A DNA stretch of 64,000 bases from Streptomyces sp. NBC_00654 (GCF_026341775.1 NZ_JAPEOB010000001.1:1302001-1366000), one strand, 5' to 3'; shown: positions 47,312 to 55,975, counted from the stretch's first letter. The notes: a model not told the origin generated them from the sequence alone. Program-made: numbers and translations.

Positions 47312-48518
47312 CCAGGAACACCCCGGCCGCCAGCACGACCAGCACTCCGCCGGTGATCGCCAGCGCGATCCCGACCCCGCTGGAGCCCTTGGAGGCGACC
47401 GCGGTCTTCTTCTTCGCGGACGCCTCCCCGTCCTGCCCGGACTTGTTCGCCCCGGCGGCCGGCTCGGCGCCCTTGCCTGTCCCGGTCTCCGCGGACTTCG
47501 GCGGCACCAGCTCGCCGACCGGCGTCACCTTGCCGCTCGCGCTGAAGCCCCAGTCGAGCAGGCTCGCGGCCTCCTTGTACACGGCGTGGCTCTCGTCGGA
47601 GGACGGGTTCATGACGGTGACCAGCAGCACCCGGCCGTCGCGCTCGGCGACACCGGTGAAGGTGTTGCCCGCGTGGGTGGTGTAGCCGTTCTTGACCCCC
47701 GCGATGCCCTTGTACGGCTCCACCCCGATGTCCCCGGTGATCAGCCGGTTGGTGTTCTGGATCTCGAAGCTCTCGCGCTTCTTGCCCTTCTTCTCCTCGC
47801 CGGGGAAGTCGGCCGAGGCCGTCGCGGAGTACTCGCGGAAGTCCTTCTTCTGCAGCCCGCTGCGGGCGAACAGGGTGAGGTCGTACGCGCTGGAGACCTG
47901 GTTCGGCGCGTCGTACCCGTCCGGCGAGACCACCGTCGTGTCGAGGGCCTGCAACTCCTCGGCGTGGCTCTGCATCGCCTGGACCGTCTTGGGGACGCCG
48001 CCGAACATCGAGGCCAGCACGTGCACCGCGTCGTTGCCGGAGCGCAGGAACACCCCGAGCCACAGGTCGTGGACCGTATAGGTGTGGTCCTCCTTGACGC
48101 CCACCAGGCTGCTGCCCGCGCCGACACCGGCGAGTTCGGCGTCCGTCACCTTGTGGGTGAGGCTCTTCGGCTGGAGCGCCGGCAGGACCGTGTCCGCGAA
48201 GAGCATCTTCAGGGTGGAGGCGGGAGGCAGCCGCCAGTGGGAGTTGTGCGCCGCCAGCACCTGGCCGTTCTCCGCGTCCGCGACGATCCACGACCGGCCC
48301 GTGAGGTCCTTGGGCAGGACCGGGGCGCCGGGCCCCAGATTGACCTGGGTTCCGACCTTGGCGAGCTGCTCACCGCCGACGTTCGACATGGGGTGCGTCG
48401 GCTTCGGCTGCTTGTCGTCGGTCTTGTCCTTGTCGGCCGCAGAAGCGGGACTGAGGACAAAACCGGACAGCAACGCGGCGGAGAGGACCGTCAACACGGT
48501 CTTTTTCAGAGCATGCAC
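47259..48518 (-). CDS. D-alanyl-D-alanine carboxypeptidase (S11, membrane-anchored)
   Basis: 419 residues from GTG 48518 (TACGTT 7 nt upstream, leaderless). A signal peptide ends in ASAADK. The penicillin-binding fold has SxxK in PASTLKML, SGN in RSGNDAV and KNG (KNGYTTHAG) in place of the more usual KTG. A Lys/Ala-rich linker and one C-terminal membrane segment (about 385-405) anchor it outside the membrane. The enzyme trims the last D-Ala from wall stem peptides. Converges with yihY. Confidence 0.92.
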   Translation of the reverse strand: MHALKKTVLTVLSAALLSGFVLSPASAADKDKTDDKQPKPTHPMSNVGGEQLAKVGTQVNLGPGAPVLPKDLTGRSWIVADAENGQVLAAHNSHWRLPPASTLKMLFADTVLPALQPKSLTHKVTDAELAGVGAGSSLVGVKEDHTYTVHDLWLGVFLRSGNDAVHVLASMFGGVPKTVQAMQSHAEELQALDTTVVSPDGYDAPNQVSSAYDLTLFARSGLQKKDFREYSATASADFPGEEKKGKKRESFEIQNTNRLITGDIGVEPYKGIAGVKNGYTTHAGNTFTGVAERDGRVLLVTVMNPSSDESHAVYKEAASLLDWGFSASGKVTPVGELVPPKSAETGTGKGAEPAAGANKSGQDGEASAKKKTAVASKGSSGVGIALAITGGVLVVLAAGVFLVNRRWPLPDLVRRLPRR

Positions 48519-48663
48519 GGTCGGAAACGTACAGGGCGAAGATGTGCTTGGGGACCCGGACCGCCGGACCCGCCGCAGGTAACGCCAGGACAGCCCACCC
48601 CGCACCCCGCCGTACCCCCCACCCCGGGCGATCCGGCCGGAGGCGGGCGGTGATACTGAATCC

Positions 48664-48909
48664 ATGAAGCTCAGCCGCCCCGTCTCCTGGTTCCTGCTCG
48701 CGTTCGGGGTGTGGAGCTGGTTCATCTGGATCACTTTCGTCAAGAACCTGTGGAAGGACGGCAGCGGGCTCGCGTTCGACGACGCGGGCGACCCGACCAC
48801 CTATTTCTGGGTGCACCTGCTGCTCGCCATCACGTCCTTTCTTCTGGGGACGGCGGTCGGGGTGATCGGGTTCCGTGGTGTCAGGGCTTTGCGCCGTGAG
48901 CGCACCTGA
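48664..48909 (+). CDS. Small two-helix membrane protein (SCO4848 family)
   Basis: 81 residues, starting MKLSRPVSWFLLAFGVWSWF, with two membrane segments (about 8-27 and 48-70) and a FDDAGDPTTYFWVH loop. It is conserved in Streptomyces at this place; no role is known. GATACT lies 6 nt before the ATG (leaderless). Confidence 0.85.
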   Translation: MKLSRPVSWFLLAFGVWSWFIWITFVKNLWKDGSGLAFDDAGDPTTYFWVHLLLAITSFLLGTAVGVIGFRGVRALRRERT

Positions 48910-48981
48910 CCCTCGCGGTACGAACCGGCAGGGGGAGCGGTCCGGCGGCCGGTCCGAGGACAGGCAAACGGGGGTGCGCAC

Positions 48982-50289
48982 ATGGCAGTGGTCTTCATCC
49001 TGGTGGCGGTCGGGGTACTGGCGCTGCTCGCCGCCGTGCACCGCTACGTATGGCGGCGTCTCGTCGGTGACACGACGGCGCCGGGCAGCGCGATGCGCCG
49101 GGCGGGCACGGCCGCCGCGTTCGTCCTGCCCCTGCTGAGCGTCGGCGCGCTCGTCTCCGGCCGCGCCGGATTCCCCTTCTGGCTCCAGCAGGTACTCGCC
49201 TGGCCGGGCTATCTGTGGCTGGCCGCGCTCCTGTACCTGACGCTGGCCCTGCTCGTCGGCGAGGCCGTACGCCCCCTCCTGCGCCGGGTGCTCGCCCGCC
49301 GGGACGGCCCGGCGGAGGCGGGTGCCCACCCGCGTACCGAGACGATGGCCCTGTCCGGAGCCCCCGCCGCCCCCTCCGCGCCCTCCGCCGGCTCCTCGAC
49401 CACGCCGGATGCCCCGGACGCGGACACGGCGGCGCCCGAAGCACCCCCGACCGCGGCGGCCGGGCCCTCGCGGCGGCTGTTCGTCGCCAGGGCCGTCGGC
49501 GGCGCCGCCGCCGTCGCCGGGCTCGGCACCGTCGGGTACGGCACCCACGGGGTGCTGCGCGGCCCCCGTACGAAGCGGATCACCGTACCCCTCGCCCGGC
49601 TGCCCCGCTCGGCACACGGGTTCCGGATCGCCGTCGTCAGCGATGTCCACCTCGGCCCCATCCTCGGCCGCGCCCACACCCGGCGCATCGTCGACGCGGT
49701 GAACGCGACCCGGCCCGATCTGATCGCCGTCGTCGGGGACCTCGTCGACGGGTCCGTCGCGGACCTGGGCACGGCCGCGGAGCCGCTGGCCGGGCTCGAA
49801 GCACGGCACGGCAGCTTCTTCGTCACCGGGAACCACGAGTACTTCTCCGGCGCGGCCCAATGGGTCGACCACGTAAGGGAGCTGGGACTGCACCCGCTGG
49901 AGAACGCCCGTGTGGAGATCGACGGCTTCGACCTCGCCGGGGTCAACGATGTCGCCGGGGAGAGCGAGGGCCAGGGCCCCGACTTCGTACGGGCCCTCGG
50001 CGACCGGGACCGCTCCCGCGCCGCCGTCCTCCTGGCCCACCAGCCCGTCGTGATCCACGACGCCGTCGAGCACGGCGTCGACCTCCAGCTCTCCGGCCAC
50101 ACCCACGGCGGACAGCTCTGGCCCGGCAGTCTCATCGCCGGACTGGCCAACCCCACCGTCGCCGGACTCGAACGCTACGGGGACACCCAGCTCTACGTCT
50201 CGCGCGGCGCGGGAGCCTGGGGGCCGCCCGTGCGGGTGGGGGCGCCGTCGGACATCACGGTGGTGGAGCTGGCCTCCCGGCAGGCCTGA
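48982..50289 (+). CDS. Membrane metallophosphoesterase with internal twin-arginine motif
   Basis: 435 residues. Three membrane segments (about 3-20, 38-56, 70-95) are followed by a low-complexity linker. Then SRRLFVARAVGG (S163-R164-R165) leads into a further hydrophobic stretch, typical of a Tat signal. The metallophosphoesterase domain has intact metal motifs: SDVHLG, GDLVDG, GNHEYF, LAHQP and GHTHGG. The domain should lie outside the membrane. B. subtilis YkuE, a related enzyme, is a known Tat substrate. Substrate unknown. ATG 48982 follows GGGGG. Confidence 0.9.
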   Translation: MAVVFILVAVGVLALLAAVHRYVWRRLVGDTTAPGSAMRRAGTAAAFVLPLLSVGALVSGRAGFPFWLQQVLAWPGYLWLAALLYLTLALLVGEAVRPLLRRVLARRDGPAEAGAHPRTETMALSGAPAAPSAPSAGSSTTPDAPDADTAAPEAPPTAAAGPSRRLFVARAVGGAAAVAGLGTVGYGTHGVLRGPRTKRITVPLARLPRSAHGFRIAVVSDVHLGPILGRAHTRRIVDAVNATRPDLIAVVGDLVDGSVADLGTAAEPLAGLEARHGSFFVTGNHEYFSGAAQWVDHVRELGLHPLENARVEIDGFDLAGVNDVAGESEGQGPDFVRALGDRDRSRAAVLLAHQPVVIHDAVEHGVDLQLSGHTHGGQLWPGSLIAGLANPTVAGLERYGDTQLYVSRGAGAWGPPVRVGAPSDITVVELASRQA

Positions 50290-50557
50290 GAACCGTCCCG
50301 CGGACCGCTTTCCGCGGCGATCGTGATGCTCCCGGAATCCGGACCGAAGCGTCACCGTCTGCTACGAAAAAAGACCAAGTGGATGGCGTAAACACCCTTA
50401 TCGGACGTGTCATGTTTCAGGCGGCGAACAAATCGCTGTGAGTCCCCTATTTACTCTTCCAGTTGTGAAAATCGTGTGATTGGGTAAGCGCGAGCATGCG
50501 GCAATGTGCGTGTCTGAGCACATAGTCGAGGTGGGGCTGGTAAGGGAGAGCACGGCA
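50290..50557. other. Gene-free promoter region with A/T-rich block
   Basis: About 50365-50480 is unusually A/T-rich for this genome (GAAAAAAGACC, TATTTACTCTTCC, TTGTGAAAATCGTGTGATT). It probably holds the promoter of the binding-protein gene. No gene is seen. Confidence 0.5.
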
Positions 50558-52111
50558 ATGCGGTCGATCCGGATACGGATTCTCGCGATTCTCGCGGTAC
50601 TGATCATCGCGGGCGTCGGCGCCTGGCAACTACTTCCCTCGGACGGGAAGAAGACTGATCCGGTCACAGTGGGCACGACCGATGCCGTGACCTCGCTGGA
50701 CCCCGCCGGTGCGTACGACGCCGGTTCCTGGGCGATCTACAGCAATCTCTACCAGTCGCTCATGACGTTCAGGGCCGGGGCGATCGTGCCCGAACCGGAC
50801 GCCGCCGAGAGCTGCGGATTCGTCGGGCAGAAGCTCCAGACGTACCAGTGCAAGCTGCGCAACGACCTCACCTTCTCCAACGGCCGGAAGATCACCGCCG
50901 CCGATGTCGAGTACTCCTTCGAGCGGATGCTCAGGATCAAGACCGACGTCGGCCCCTCGGCGCTGTTCCCGAGCCTGAAGAACGTCGTGACCGAAGGCCG
51001 CACCATCACCTTCAACCTGTCCTCGCGCGACGCGACCTTCCCGCAGAAGCTCGCCACCGGCGCGGGTTCGATCGTGGACTCCACCCAGTACCCCGAGAGC
51101 AAGCTCCGTGGCGGGAACAAGGTCGACGGTTCCGGACCGTACGTCCTCAAGTCCTACGAGCCGGGCGTCCGCGCCGAGCTGGTACCCAACCTCAAGTACC
51201 GGGGCGCGCTCAAGAAGACCGGCGAAGCGGTCGAGATCCGCTACTACAAGGGCTCCGAGGACCTTCTGACGGGCTGGAAGAGCGGTGACCTCGATGTCAC
51301 GCACCGTCAGCTGCCGCCCGCCCGGCTCGCCGAGCTGAACCCGGGCGACCCGGACCTGCGCGTCACTGAGGCGGAGAGCGCCGAGATCCGCAACCTCGTC
51401 TTCAACGTCCGCGAGGGCTCACCATTCGCGAACAAGAAGGTCCGCCAGGCCGTCGCGGCGGTCATCGACCGCGGTCCGCTGGTGGGCGAGGTCTACCGGA
51501 GCACCGTCGAGCCCCTCTACTCGCTGATCCCGCAGGGCTACATCGGCCACAGCACCCCGTTCTTCGACAAGTACCCCTCGCCCGACCCCGACCGTGCCAA
51601 GAAGCTGATGCAGGAGGCCGGCGTCGAGACTCCGCTGCGCATCAACTTCGCCTACAAGGCCGACGAGGCGTACACGGCGGAGACCGCCGAGCTGCGGCGC
51701 CAGCTGGAGAAGGACGGACTGTTCAAGGTCTCGGTGAAGGCCGTGAAGTGGACGGACTTCCAGAAGGGTTACGCGGAGGGCGCGTACGACGCGTACACCG
51801 TCGGCTGGCTCCCCGACTACCCGGACCCCGACACCTTCAGCCAGCCGCTCGTCGGCCGCGACAACAGCCTCCACAACGGCTACGCGAGCAAGCAGATGGA
51901 CGAGCTGATCACGGCCACGCTCCAGTACAGCGACAGGGGCAGGACCTCGGCCGACTTCAAGAAGCTCCAGCAGCTGGTCGGCGAGGACGTTCCGCTGGTC
52001 CCGCTGTGGCAGAAGAAGGACTACGTCGTCGCCAAGACGGACATCTCCGGATCCCAGTACCTCTCCAACGGCACCGGCATCTGGCGCCTGTGGGAGCTCG
52101 GCCGGATCTGA
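50558..52111 (+). CDS. Peptide/nickel-type extracytoplasmic solute-binding protein (family 5), orphan
   Basis: 517 residues. N-terminal hydrophobic anchor ILAILAVLIIAGVGAWQLL without a lipobox Cys, then SBP_bac_5 features: SLDPAGAYDAGSW, LTFSNGRKITAADVEYSFERML, GSGPYVLKSYEPG, NKKVRQAVAAVIDR and a GWLPDYPDPDTFSQP ligand-side segment. Normally such proteins feed an ABC importer, but no permease or ATPase gene is adjacent. ATG 50558 has GGGAG 9 nt upstream. Confidence 0.9.
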   Translation: MRSIRIRILAILAVLIIAGVGAWQLLPSDGKKTDPVTVGTTDAVTSLDPAGAYDAGSWAIYSNLYQSLMTFRAGAIVPEPDAAESCGFVGQKLQTYQCKLRNDLTFSNGRKITAADVEYSFERMLRIKTDVGPSALFPSLKNVVTEGRTITFNLSSRDATFPQKLATGAGSIVDSTQYPESKLRGGNKVDGSGPYVLKSYEPGVRAELVPNLKYRGALKKTGEAVEIRYYKGSEDLLTGWKSGDLDVTHRQLPPARLAELNPGDPDLRVTEAESAEIRNLVFNVREGSPFANKKVRQAVAAVIDRGPLVGEVYRSTVEPLYSLIPQGYIGHSTPFFDKYPSPDPDRAKKLMQEAGVETPLRINFAYKADEAYTAETAELRRQLEKDGLFKVSVKAVKWTDFQKGYAEGAYDAYTVGWLPDYPDPDTFSQPLVGRDNSLHNGYASKQMDELITATLQYSDRGRTSADFKKLQQLVGEDVPLVPLWQKKDYVVAKTDISGSQYLSNGTGIWRLWELGRI

Positions 52112-52133
52112 CGCCGCCGGACCCCCTCACCCC

Positions 52134-52173
52134 GAAGTCCCGCCACGCCCACCCGGGCGTACGGCGGGACTTC
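52134..52173. terminator. Bidirectional terminator
   Basis: GAAGTCCCGCC pairs with GGCGGGACTTC and the inner ACGCCC with GGGCGT, between the converging binding-protein and TetR genes. Confidence 0.8.
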
Positions 52174-52194
52174 TCGGTTCCCGCGCGACAGCCC

Positions 52195-52956
52195 TCAGGC
52201 CCTCTTGCGGGCGGTGGCCGTCTCGGCCATCCCCGGCAGGAAGTCGGTGAACAGCTCGTGCACCTCGTGGACGAGCGGCCGCAGCACGCGGAACCGGGCG
52301 AGCGCCACGCCCCGGGTGGTGAGCCGGGCGCCGCGCACCGCGAGCCGGCGGCTGCGCTCGCGCTCCGGAGAACGGTCGAACACCCAGTACAGGACGAGTC
52401 CCATCTGGGAGAGCCACATCAGCTCGGGCAGGATGTCCACGAGCTCCGCGGGGATCTTGGCCTTGGAGCCCGCCAGCACTTCGCGGTGGATGGCGATGGA
52501 CGCCTCGCGGGCGGGCTCCGACTCGACGGAGAAGGGGCTCAGCGGGCTCTCCGGGTCGGCGGCGTTCTTGAAGAACTGGGCCGCGAACTCGTGGTACGGC
52601 GCGGCGATGTCCAGCCAGCACGTCAGGACCCCGGCCAGCCGGGTCTCCAGATCCGTCTCCTTGTCCAGGACCTCCCGGACCGCTGCGGCGTGTTCGGCGC
52701 CGATCCGGTCGTAGAAGCCCTGGACGAGGTGTTCCTTGCTCGCGAAGTAGTAGTAGGCGTTGCCGACGGAGACACCGGCCTCCTGGGCGATGGCTCGCAT
52801 GGTCGTCTTGTCGAAACCGCGCTCCTGGAAGAGCCGGAGCGCGGTTTCGAGGATGAGCGTGCGGGTCTGCTCGCTCTTGGGGGCCTTGGCCGGCTTGACA
52901 TCCTTCACGCCCGGATCGCCCTTCACACCTAGCTCGTCCTGCTTGTCGCTCGCCAC
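52195..52956 (-). CDS. TetR-family repressor
   Basis: 253 residues. A charged start (1-30) precedes the TetR HTH (TLILETALRLFQERGFDKTT, then MRAIAQEAGVSVGNAYYYF), and a larger-than-average helical ligand domain follows. GTG 52956 has TAGCCT 7 nt upstream (leaderless). It lies 10 nt beyond the DCC gene on the same strand. The two TTGAAC-GTTCAA palindromes before the operon at 53841 are its likely operators (inference). Confidence 0.9.
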   Translation of the reverse strand: MASDKQDELGVKGDPGVKDVKPAKAPKSEQTRTLILETALRLFQERGFDKTTMRAIAQEAGVSVGNAYYYFASKEHLVQGFYDRIGAEHAAAVREVLDKETDLETRLAGVLTCWLDIAAPYHEFAAQFFKNAADPESPLSPFSVESEPAREASIAIHREVLAGSKAKIPAELVDILPELMWLSQMGLVLYWVFDRSPERERSRRLAVRGARLTTRGVALARFRVLRPLVHEVHELFTDFLPGMAETATARKRA

Positions 52957-52966
52957 GGTCCCCAGG

Positions 52967-53401
52967 CTATCCGCCCGTTTCGGCACCCATGACCGGGACT
53001 TCGCAGGCCCCGCCGCCCCCGCCGCACGAGGGTGCGGTCACCGAGCGGTACTTCGCCGCGGCCAGTACGGTCGCACGGGCGAACGGGCGGCCCGCCGGGG
53101 TGGTCAGCCAGTGGGCCTTGGGCCGGTGCTCGGACAGTGCCCAGAGGCAGACGATCCAGGCGGCGGTCCCCCGGTAGATCTGCCCCCGGTCGCCGATCAC
53201 CGTGATCTCGTCGAGCGTCTTCGCGTGGTCGAGGCCGGGGAAGCGCCGGCGCGCCTCCTCGGAGGCGGCCGGCACGAGGTCCAGCGGGATGAGCTGATGC
53301 TGCTTCATCAGCCAGTGCCGTACGTGGACGCAGAGCGAGCACTGCGCGTCGTAGAGCACGGTGAGCCGTGTGACCGGGGTACGAGGTCCGGAGTCGGCCA
53401 T
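52967..53401 (-). CDS. DCC-family thiol-disulfide oxidoreductase-like protein (DUF393)
   Basis: 144 residues. The family signature appears as LYDAQCSLCVHVRHWL (CxxC), with GLDHAKTLDEITVIGDRGQIYRGTAAW and a terminal Gly-rich tail with two more Cys. DUF393 proteins have a thioredoxin-like fold; partners are unknown. It starts 5 nt after the membrane-protein gene stop and is co-transcribed. Confidence 0.85.
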   Translation of the reverse strand: MADSGPRTPVTRLTVLYDAQCSLCVHVRHWLMKQHQLIPLDLVPAASEEARRRFPGLDHAKTLDEITVIGDRGQIYRGTAAWIVCLWALSEHRPKAHWLTTPAGRPFARATVLAAAKYRSVTAPSCGGGGGACEVPVMGAETGG

Positions 53402-53406
53402 CCGGC

Positions 53407-53841
53407 TCACCGTCCGGCGGCGGGGGCGATCCACGGGCCCTGCGGGGTGGGACCGGCCCAGCCCTGCGGCGGCACCGGCGGGGTCTGCTCGCGCTCCATC
53501 ATGCCGCGCCGCCGGATCTTGTTCAGTACGTAGACGTTTGCGAGGTGCATGCCGCCGAGCACGAGCAGCACCACGCCGACCTTGGTCGACAGGGCGTCGA
53601 AGAGTTCGCGGGCGTTGGCCACGCTGTCGGCGTTCTTCAGATAGAGGGTCACGAAGCCGAGGTTGACCAGGTAGAAGCCGACCACCAGCAGATGGTTCAC
53701 GGCGTCGGCGAGCTTCTCGTTCCCGTGCAGCACGTCCGCGAGGAACACCTTGCCGTTGCGGCTGAGGGTGCGGGCAACCCAGATGGTGAGAGCGACGCTG
53801 ATCAGCAGATAGATGACGTACGCGACAACAGTGAGGTCCAT
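53407..53841 (-). CDS. Membrane protein of the TetR-linked operon
   Basis: 144 residues. Three hydrophobic segments (about 5-23, 48-70 and 85-108) are separated by LSRNGKVFLADVLHGNEKLADAV and LYLKNADSVANARELFD, then a Pro-rich tail. I do not know the family by name. AAGGGAG lies 9 nt before ATG 53841. First gene of the operon; the double operator lies just upstream. Confidence 0.8.
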   Translation of the reverse strand: MDLTVVAYVIYLLISVALTIWVARTLSRNGKVFLADVLHGNEKLADAVNHLLVVGFYLVNLGFVTLYLKNADSVANARELFDALSTKVGVVLLVLGGMHLANVYVLNKIRRRGMMEREQTPPVPPQGWAGPTPQGPWIAPAAGR

Positions 53842-53855
53842 GCCCCGAGGCTCCC

Positions 53856-53869
53856 TTGAACGTGTTCAA
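53856..53869. promoter_or_regulatory. Operator site 1
   Basis: TTGAACGTGTTCAA, an inverted repeat TTGAAC-2-GTTCAA, lies just downstream of the predicted start of transcription, in the leader. Confidence 0.75.
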
Positions 53870-53884
53870 AAGCTCTTGTCATGG

Positions 53885-53913
53885 ACTGTAGACCTGTTCT
53901 TGAACATGTTCAA
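53885..53913 (-). promoter_or_regulatory. Promoter of the membrane/DCC operon
   Basis: On the minus strand TTGAAC (53913-53908) and TACAGT (53890-53885) with exactly 17 bp between them, a good vegetative promoter. The -35 box is part of operator 2. Confidence 0.7.
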
Positions 53914-53914
53914 G
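53899..53914. promoter_or_regulatory. Operator site 2
   Basis: CTTGAACATGTTCAAG is a perfect 16-bp palindrome covering the -35 box. Its centre is 44 bp from that of site 1, about four helical turns. The layout fits repression by the nearby TetR protein. Confidence 0.8.
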
Positions 53915-54164
53915 ACGGGCTCGGGTGATCCGGGGCACGGGAGTGAGGGAGCGTCAGGAGGAGTACCGGTCCACCGGCTTGGCCGACGCACGAGGGCGCC
54001 ACCGGGGGCCGCGCGGGCATCGAGGTGCCTTGCGGGGGCGGTGCGTCAGGGCGTGGTGCCGGACGGGGAGGGCGCCGGGCGCAAGGGCCGCCGGGCGGGC
54101 TCCGCCGTCAACGGGAGCGAGGGTCGGCCGAGGGTGACAGGGGGCCGAGGGGGAGAGTCGGCCG

Positions 54165-54424
54165 GGAACGAGGCTCAGCCGAGGGCGGGAGCCGGCCGGG
54201 GGGTGAGAGCCGGCGGGGAACGAGGCTCAGCCGAGGGTGGGAGCGGGCAACCGGGAGGCGGGAGACGGCCGAGGGTGGGAGCGGGCAACCGGGAGGCGGG
54301 AGACGGCCGAGGGTGGGAGCGGGCAACCGGGAGGCGGGAGACGGCCGAGGGTGGGAGCGGGCAACCGGGAGGCGGGAGACGGCCGAGGGTGGGAGCGGGC
54401 AACCGGGAGGCGGGAGACGGCCGG
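54165..54424. repeat. 38-bp minisatellite with degenerate flanking units
   Basis: A 38-bp unit containing GCGGGCAACCGGGAGGCGGG starts at 54243, 54281, 54319, 54357 and 54395 and is essentially identical each time. Upstream, GGAACGAGGCTCAGCCGAGGG occurs at 54165 and 54217. The period is not a multiple of three, so frames through it are not coding. The whole gap 53915-54465 has no credible gene. Confidence 0.9.
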
Positions 54425-54465
54425 GAGTGAGCCGGACGCCGGAGCGGCCGGCCACCCGCGCGGTC

Positions 54466-55059
54466 TCAGGCGCTCATCGAGCGGGCCGTGTTGAGCTGGG
54501 CCATGACCATCGGGAAGGTCTCGGGGCCCATCGCCGGGATCATCGTCGAGTGGTGCCGGCCCCCGCTGGTGACCGTGACCTGGATGAAGCCGGTGGTCTT
54601 CTTCTCCTTCATCAGGAGGAAGAGCAGACCGATCAGACACAGCAGGGCGAAGACGATCGCCAGCACGATCGCGACCGGCGGGATCTTCTCCTCCGTGCGC
54701 GACATGTCGGTCGCCGTCCACACGGCGCCCTTGAGGGGCATCGTCCCGGACGGCGTCACGATCGAGTCGTTCATGACGGTGATGTCGCCGAAGGACAGCA
54801 TCGGAACCCCGCCGCCCGGCATGCCCGGCTGCGCGGGGAGGTTGTAGCCGGGCGCCGGCTGGCCGGGCCCCGGATACCCGTACCCCGGGCCCGGCTGGGT
54901 CGCCGAGTCCGGCAGCGGCTGCGGATAGCCGTACGCGGGTGCGGCGCCCGGCGCCGGGTAGCCGTAACCCTGCCCGTCCGCCACGGTGGGCGGGTGGCCC
55001 GGCTGCTGGGGCGGGCCCCACTTGTATGAGTCGTCCGCGTACGGATTGGGCTCGGTCAC
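54466..55059 (-). CDS. Single-pass membrane protein with Pro/Tyr/Gly-rich N-terminus
   Basis: 197 residues from GTG 55059 (GGGGATCCC upstream). Residues 1-85 are PGYGYP-type low complexity. A middle part (VPMLSFGDITVMNDSIVTPSG) precedes one membrane segment (about 127-148, AIVLAIVFALLCLIGLLFLL). The short C-terminal part ends with TTGFIQVTVTSGGRHHST, then PMVMAQLNTAR. Similar Streptomyces proteins exist without known function. Confidence 0.78.
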   Translation of the reverse strand: MTEPNPYADDSYKWGPPQQPGHPPTVADGQGYGYPAPGAAPAYGYPQPLPDSATQPGPGYGYPGPGQPAPGYNLPAQPGMPGGGVPMLSFGDITVMNDSIVTPSGTMPLKGAVWTATDMSRTEEKIPPVAIVLAIVFALLCLIGLLFLLMKEKKTTGFIQVTVTSGGRHHSTMIPAMGPETFPMVMAQLNTARSMSA

Positions 55060-55125
55060 GGGATCCCCGTTCTGTTCGGTCTTCAGCTCCGCATGACCGT
55101 ACCGCCCGCGCCCGCGGGGCGCAGC

Positions 55126-55172
55126 AAGAGGCCCCGCTTCCCACAGCGACGCTGCGGCAGGCGGGGCCTCTT
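55126..55172 (-). terminator. sdh operon terminator
   Basis: AAGAGGCCCCGC pairs perfectly with GCGGGGCCTCTT; a smaller GCAGCG/CGCTGC-type hairpin sits in the loop. It lies just downstream of sdhB. Confidence 0.85.
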
Positions 55173-55198
55173 GAAGTGCGCCCGGCGGACCGGGAGGG

Positions 55199-55975
55199 TC
55201 AGAAGCGGCGCGTGATCAGCGCGCGCTTCACTTCCTGGATGGCCTTGGTGACCTCGATGCCACGCGGGCAGGCGTCCGTGCAGTTGAACGTCGTGCGGCA
55301 ACGCCACACACCGTCACGGTCGTTGAGGATCTCCAGCCGCTGCTCGCCGCCCTCGTCGCGCGAGTCGAAGATGAAGCGGTGCGCGTTGACGATCGCGGCC
55401 GGGCCGAAGTACTGCCCGTCGTTCCAGAACACGGGGCAGGACGACGTGCACGCGGCGCACAGGATGCACTTGGTGGTGTCGTCGAAGCGCTCGCGGTCCT
55501 CGGCGGACTGCAGACGCTCGCGGGTCGGCTCGTTCCCCTTGGTGATGAGGAAGGGCATGACATCGCGGAACGCCTGGAAGAACGGCTCCATGTCGACCAC
55601 GAGGTCCTTGAGGACCGTGAGGCCCTTGATGGCCTCGACCGTGATCGGCTTCTCCGGGCTGATGTCCTTGATCAGCGTCTTGCAGGCGAGCCTGTTCTTG
55701 CCGTTGATCCGCATCGCGTCGGAGCCGCAGATGCCGTGCGCGCAGGAGCGCCGGAAGGTCAGCGTGCCGTCGACATCCCACTTGATCTTGTGAAGGGCGT
55801 CGAGCACACGCTCCTTCGGGTCGATCTCGATCTGGAAGTCCTGCCACTGCGCCTCGTCCGACACCTCGGGGTTGAAGCGGCGGATCCGGAACGTGGCCGT
55901 GATGTACGGGGAGTCGGCGAAGCCCGCCTCGGGCTTGTCGGCCGGGCCGGTCTTTTCCAGTGTCGGGGTAGCCAT
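55199..55975 (-). CDS. sdhB: Succinate dehydrogenase iron-sulfur subunit
   Basis: 258 residues. Carries the 2Fe-2S region (RRSCAHGICGSDAM) and two further cluster motifs (CILCAACTSSCP and CRTTFNCTDACPRGI) that pass electrons from the flavin to quinone. Its ATG shares one nucleotide with the sdhA stop (TGATG). Last gene of the operon. Confidence 0.96.
   Translation of the reverse strand: MATPTLEKTGPADKPEAGFADSPYITATFRIRRFNPEVSDEAQWQDFQIEIDPKERVLDALHKIKWDVDGTLTFRRSCAHGICGSDAMRINGKNRLACKTLIKDISPEKPITVEAIKGLTVLKDLVVDMEPFFQAFRDVMPFLITKGNEPTRERLQSAEDRERFDDTTKCILCAACTSSCPVFWNDGQYFGPAAIVNAHRFIFDSRDEGGEQRLEILNDRDGVWRCRTTFNCTDACPRGIEVTKAIQEVKRALITRRF

Noticed and set aside
54165..54424. CRISPR array
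   Set aside because: Repeats are directly adjacent with no unique spacers and no cas genes are nearby; it is a minisatellite.
54013..54500. Coding frames through the 38-bp repeat
   Set aside because: The period is not a multiple of three and all three frames are open because of base composition; no ribosome site or conserved domain.
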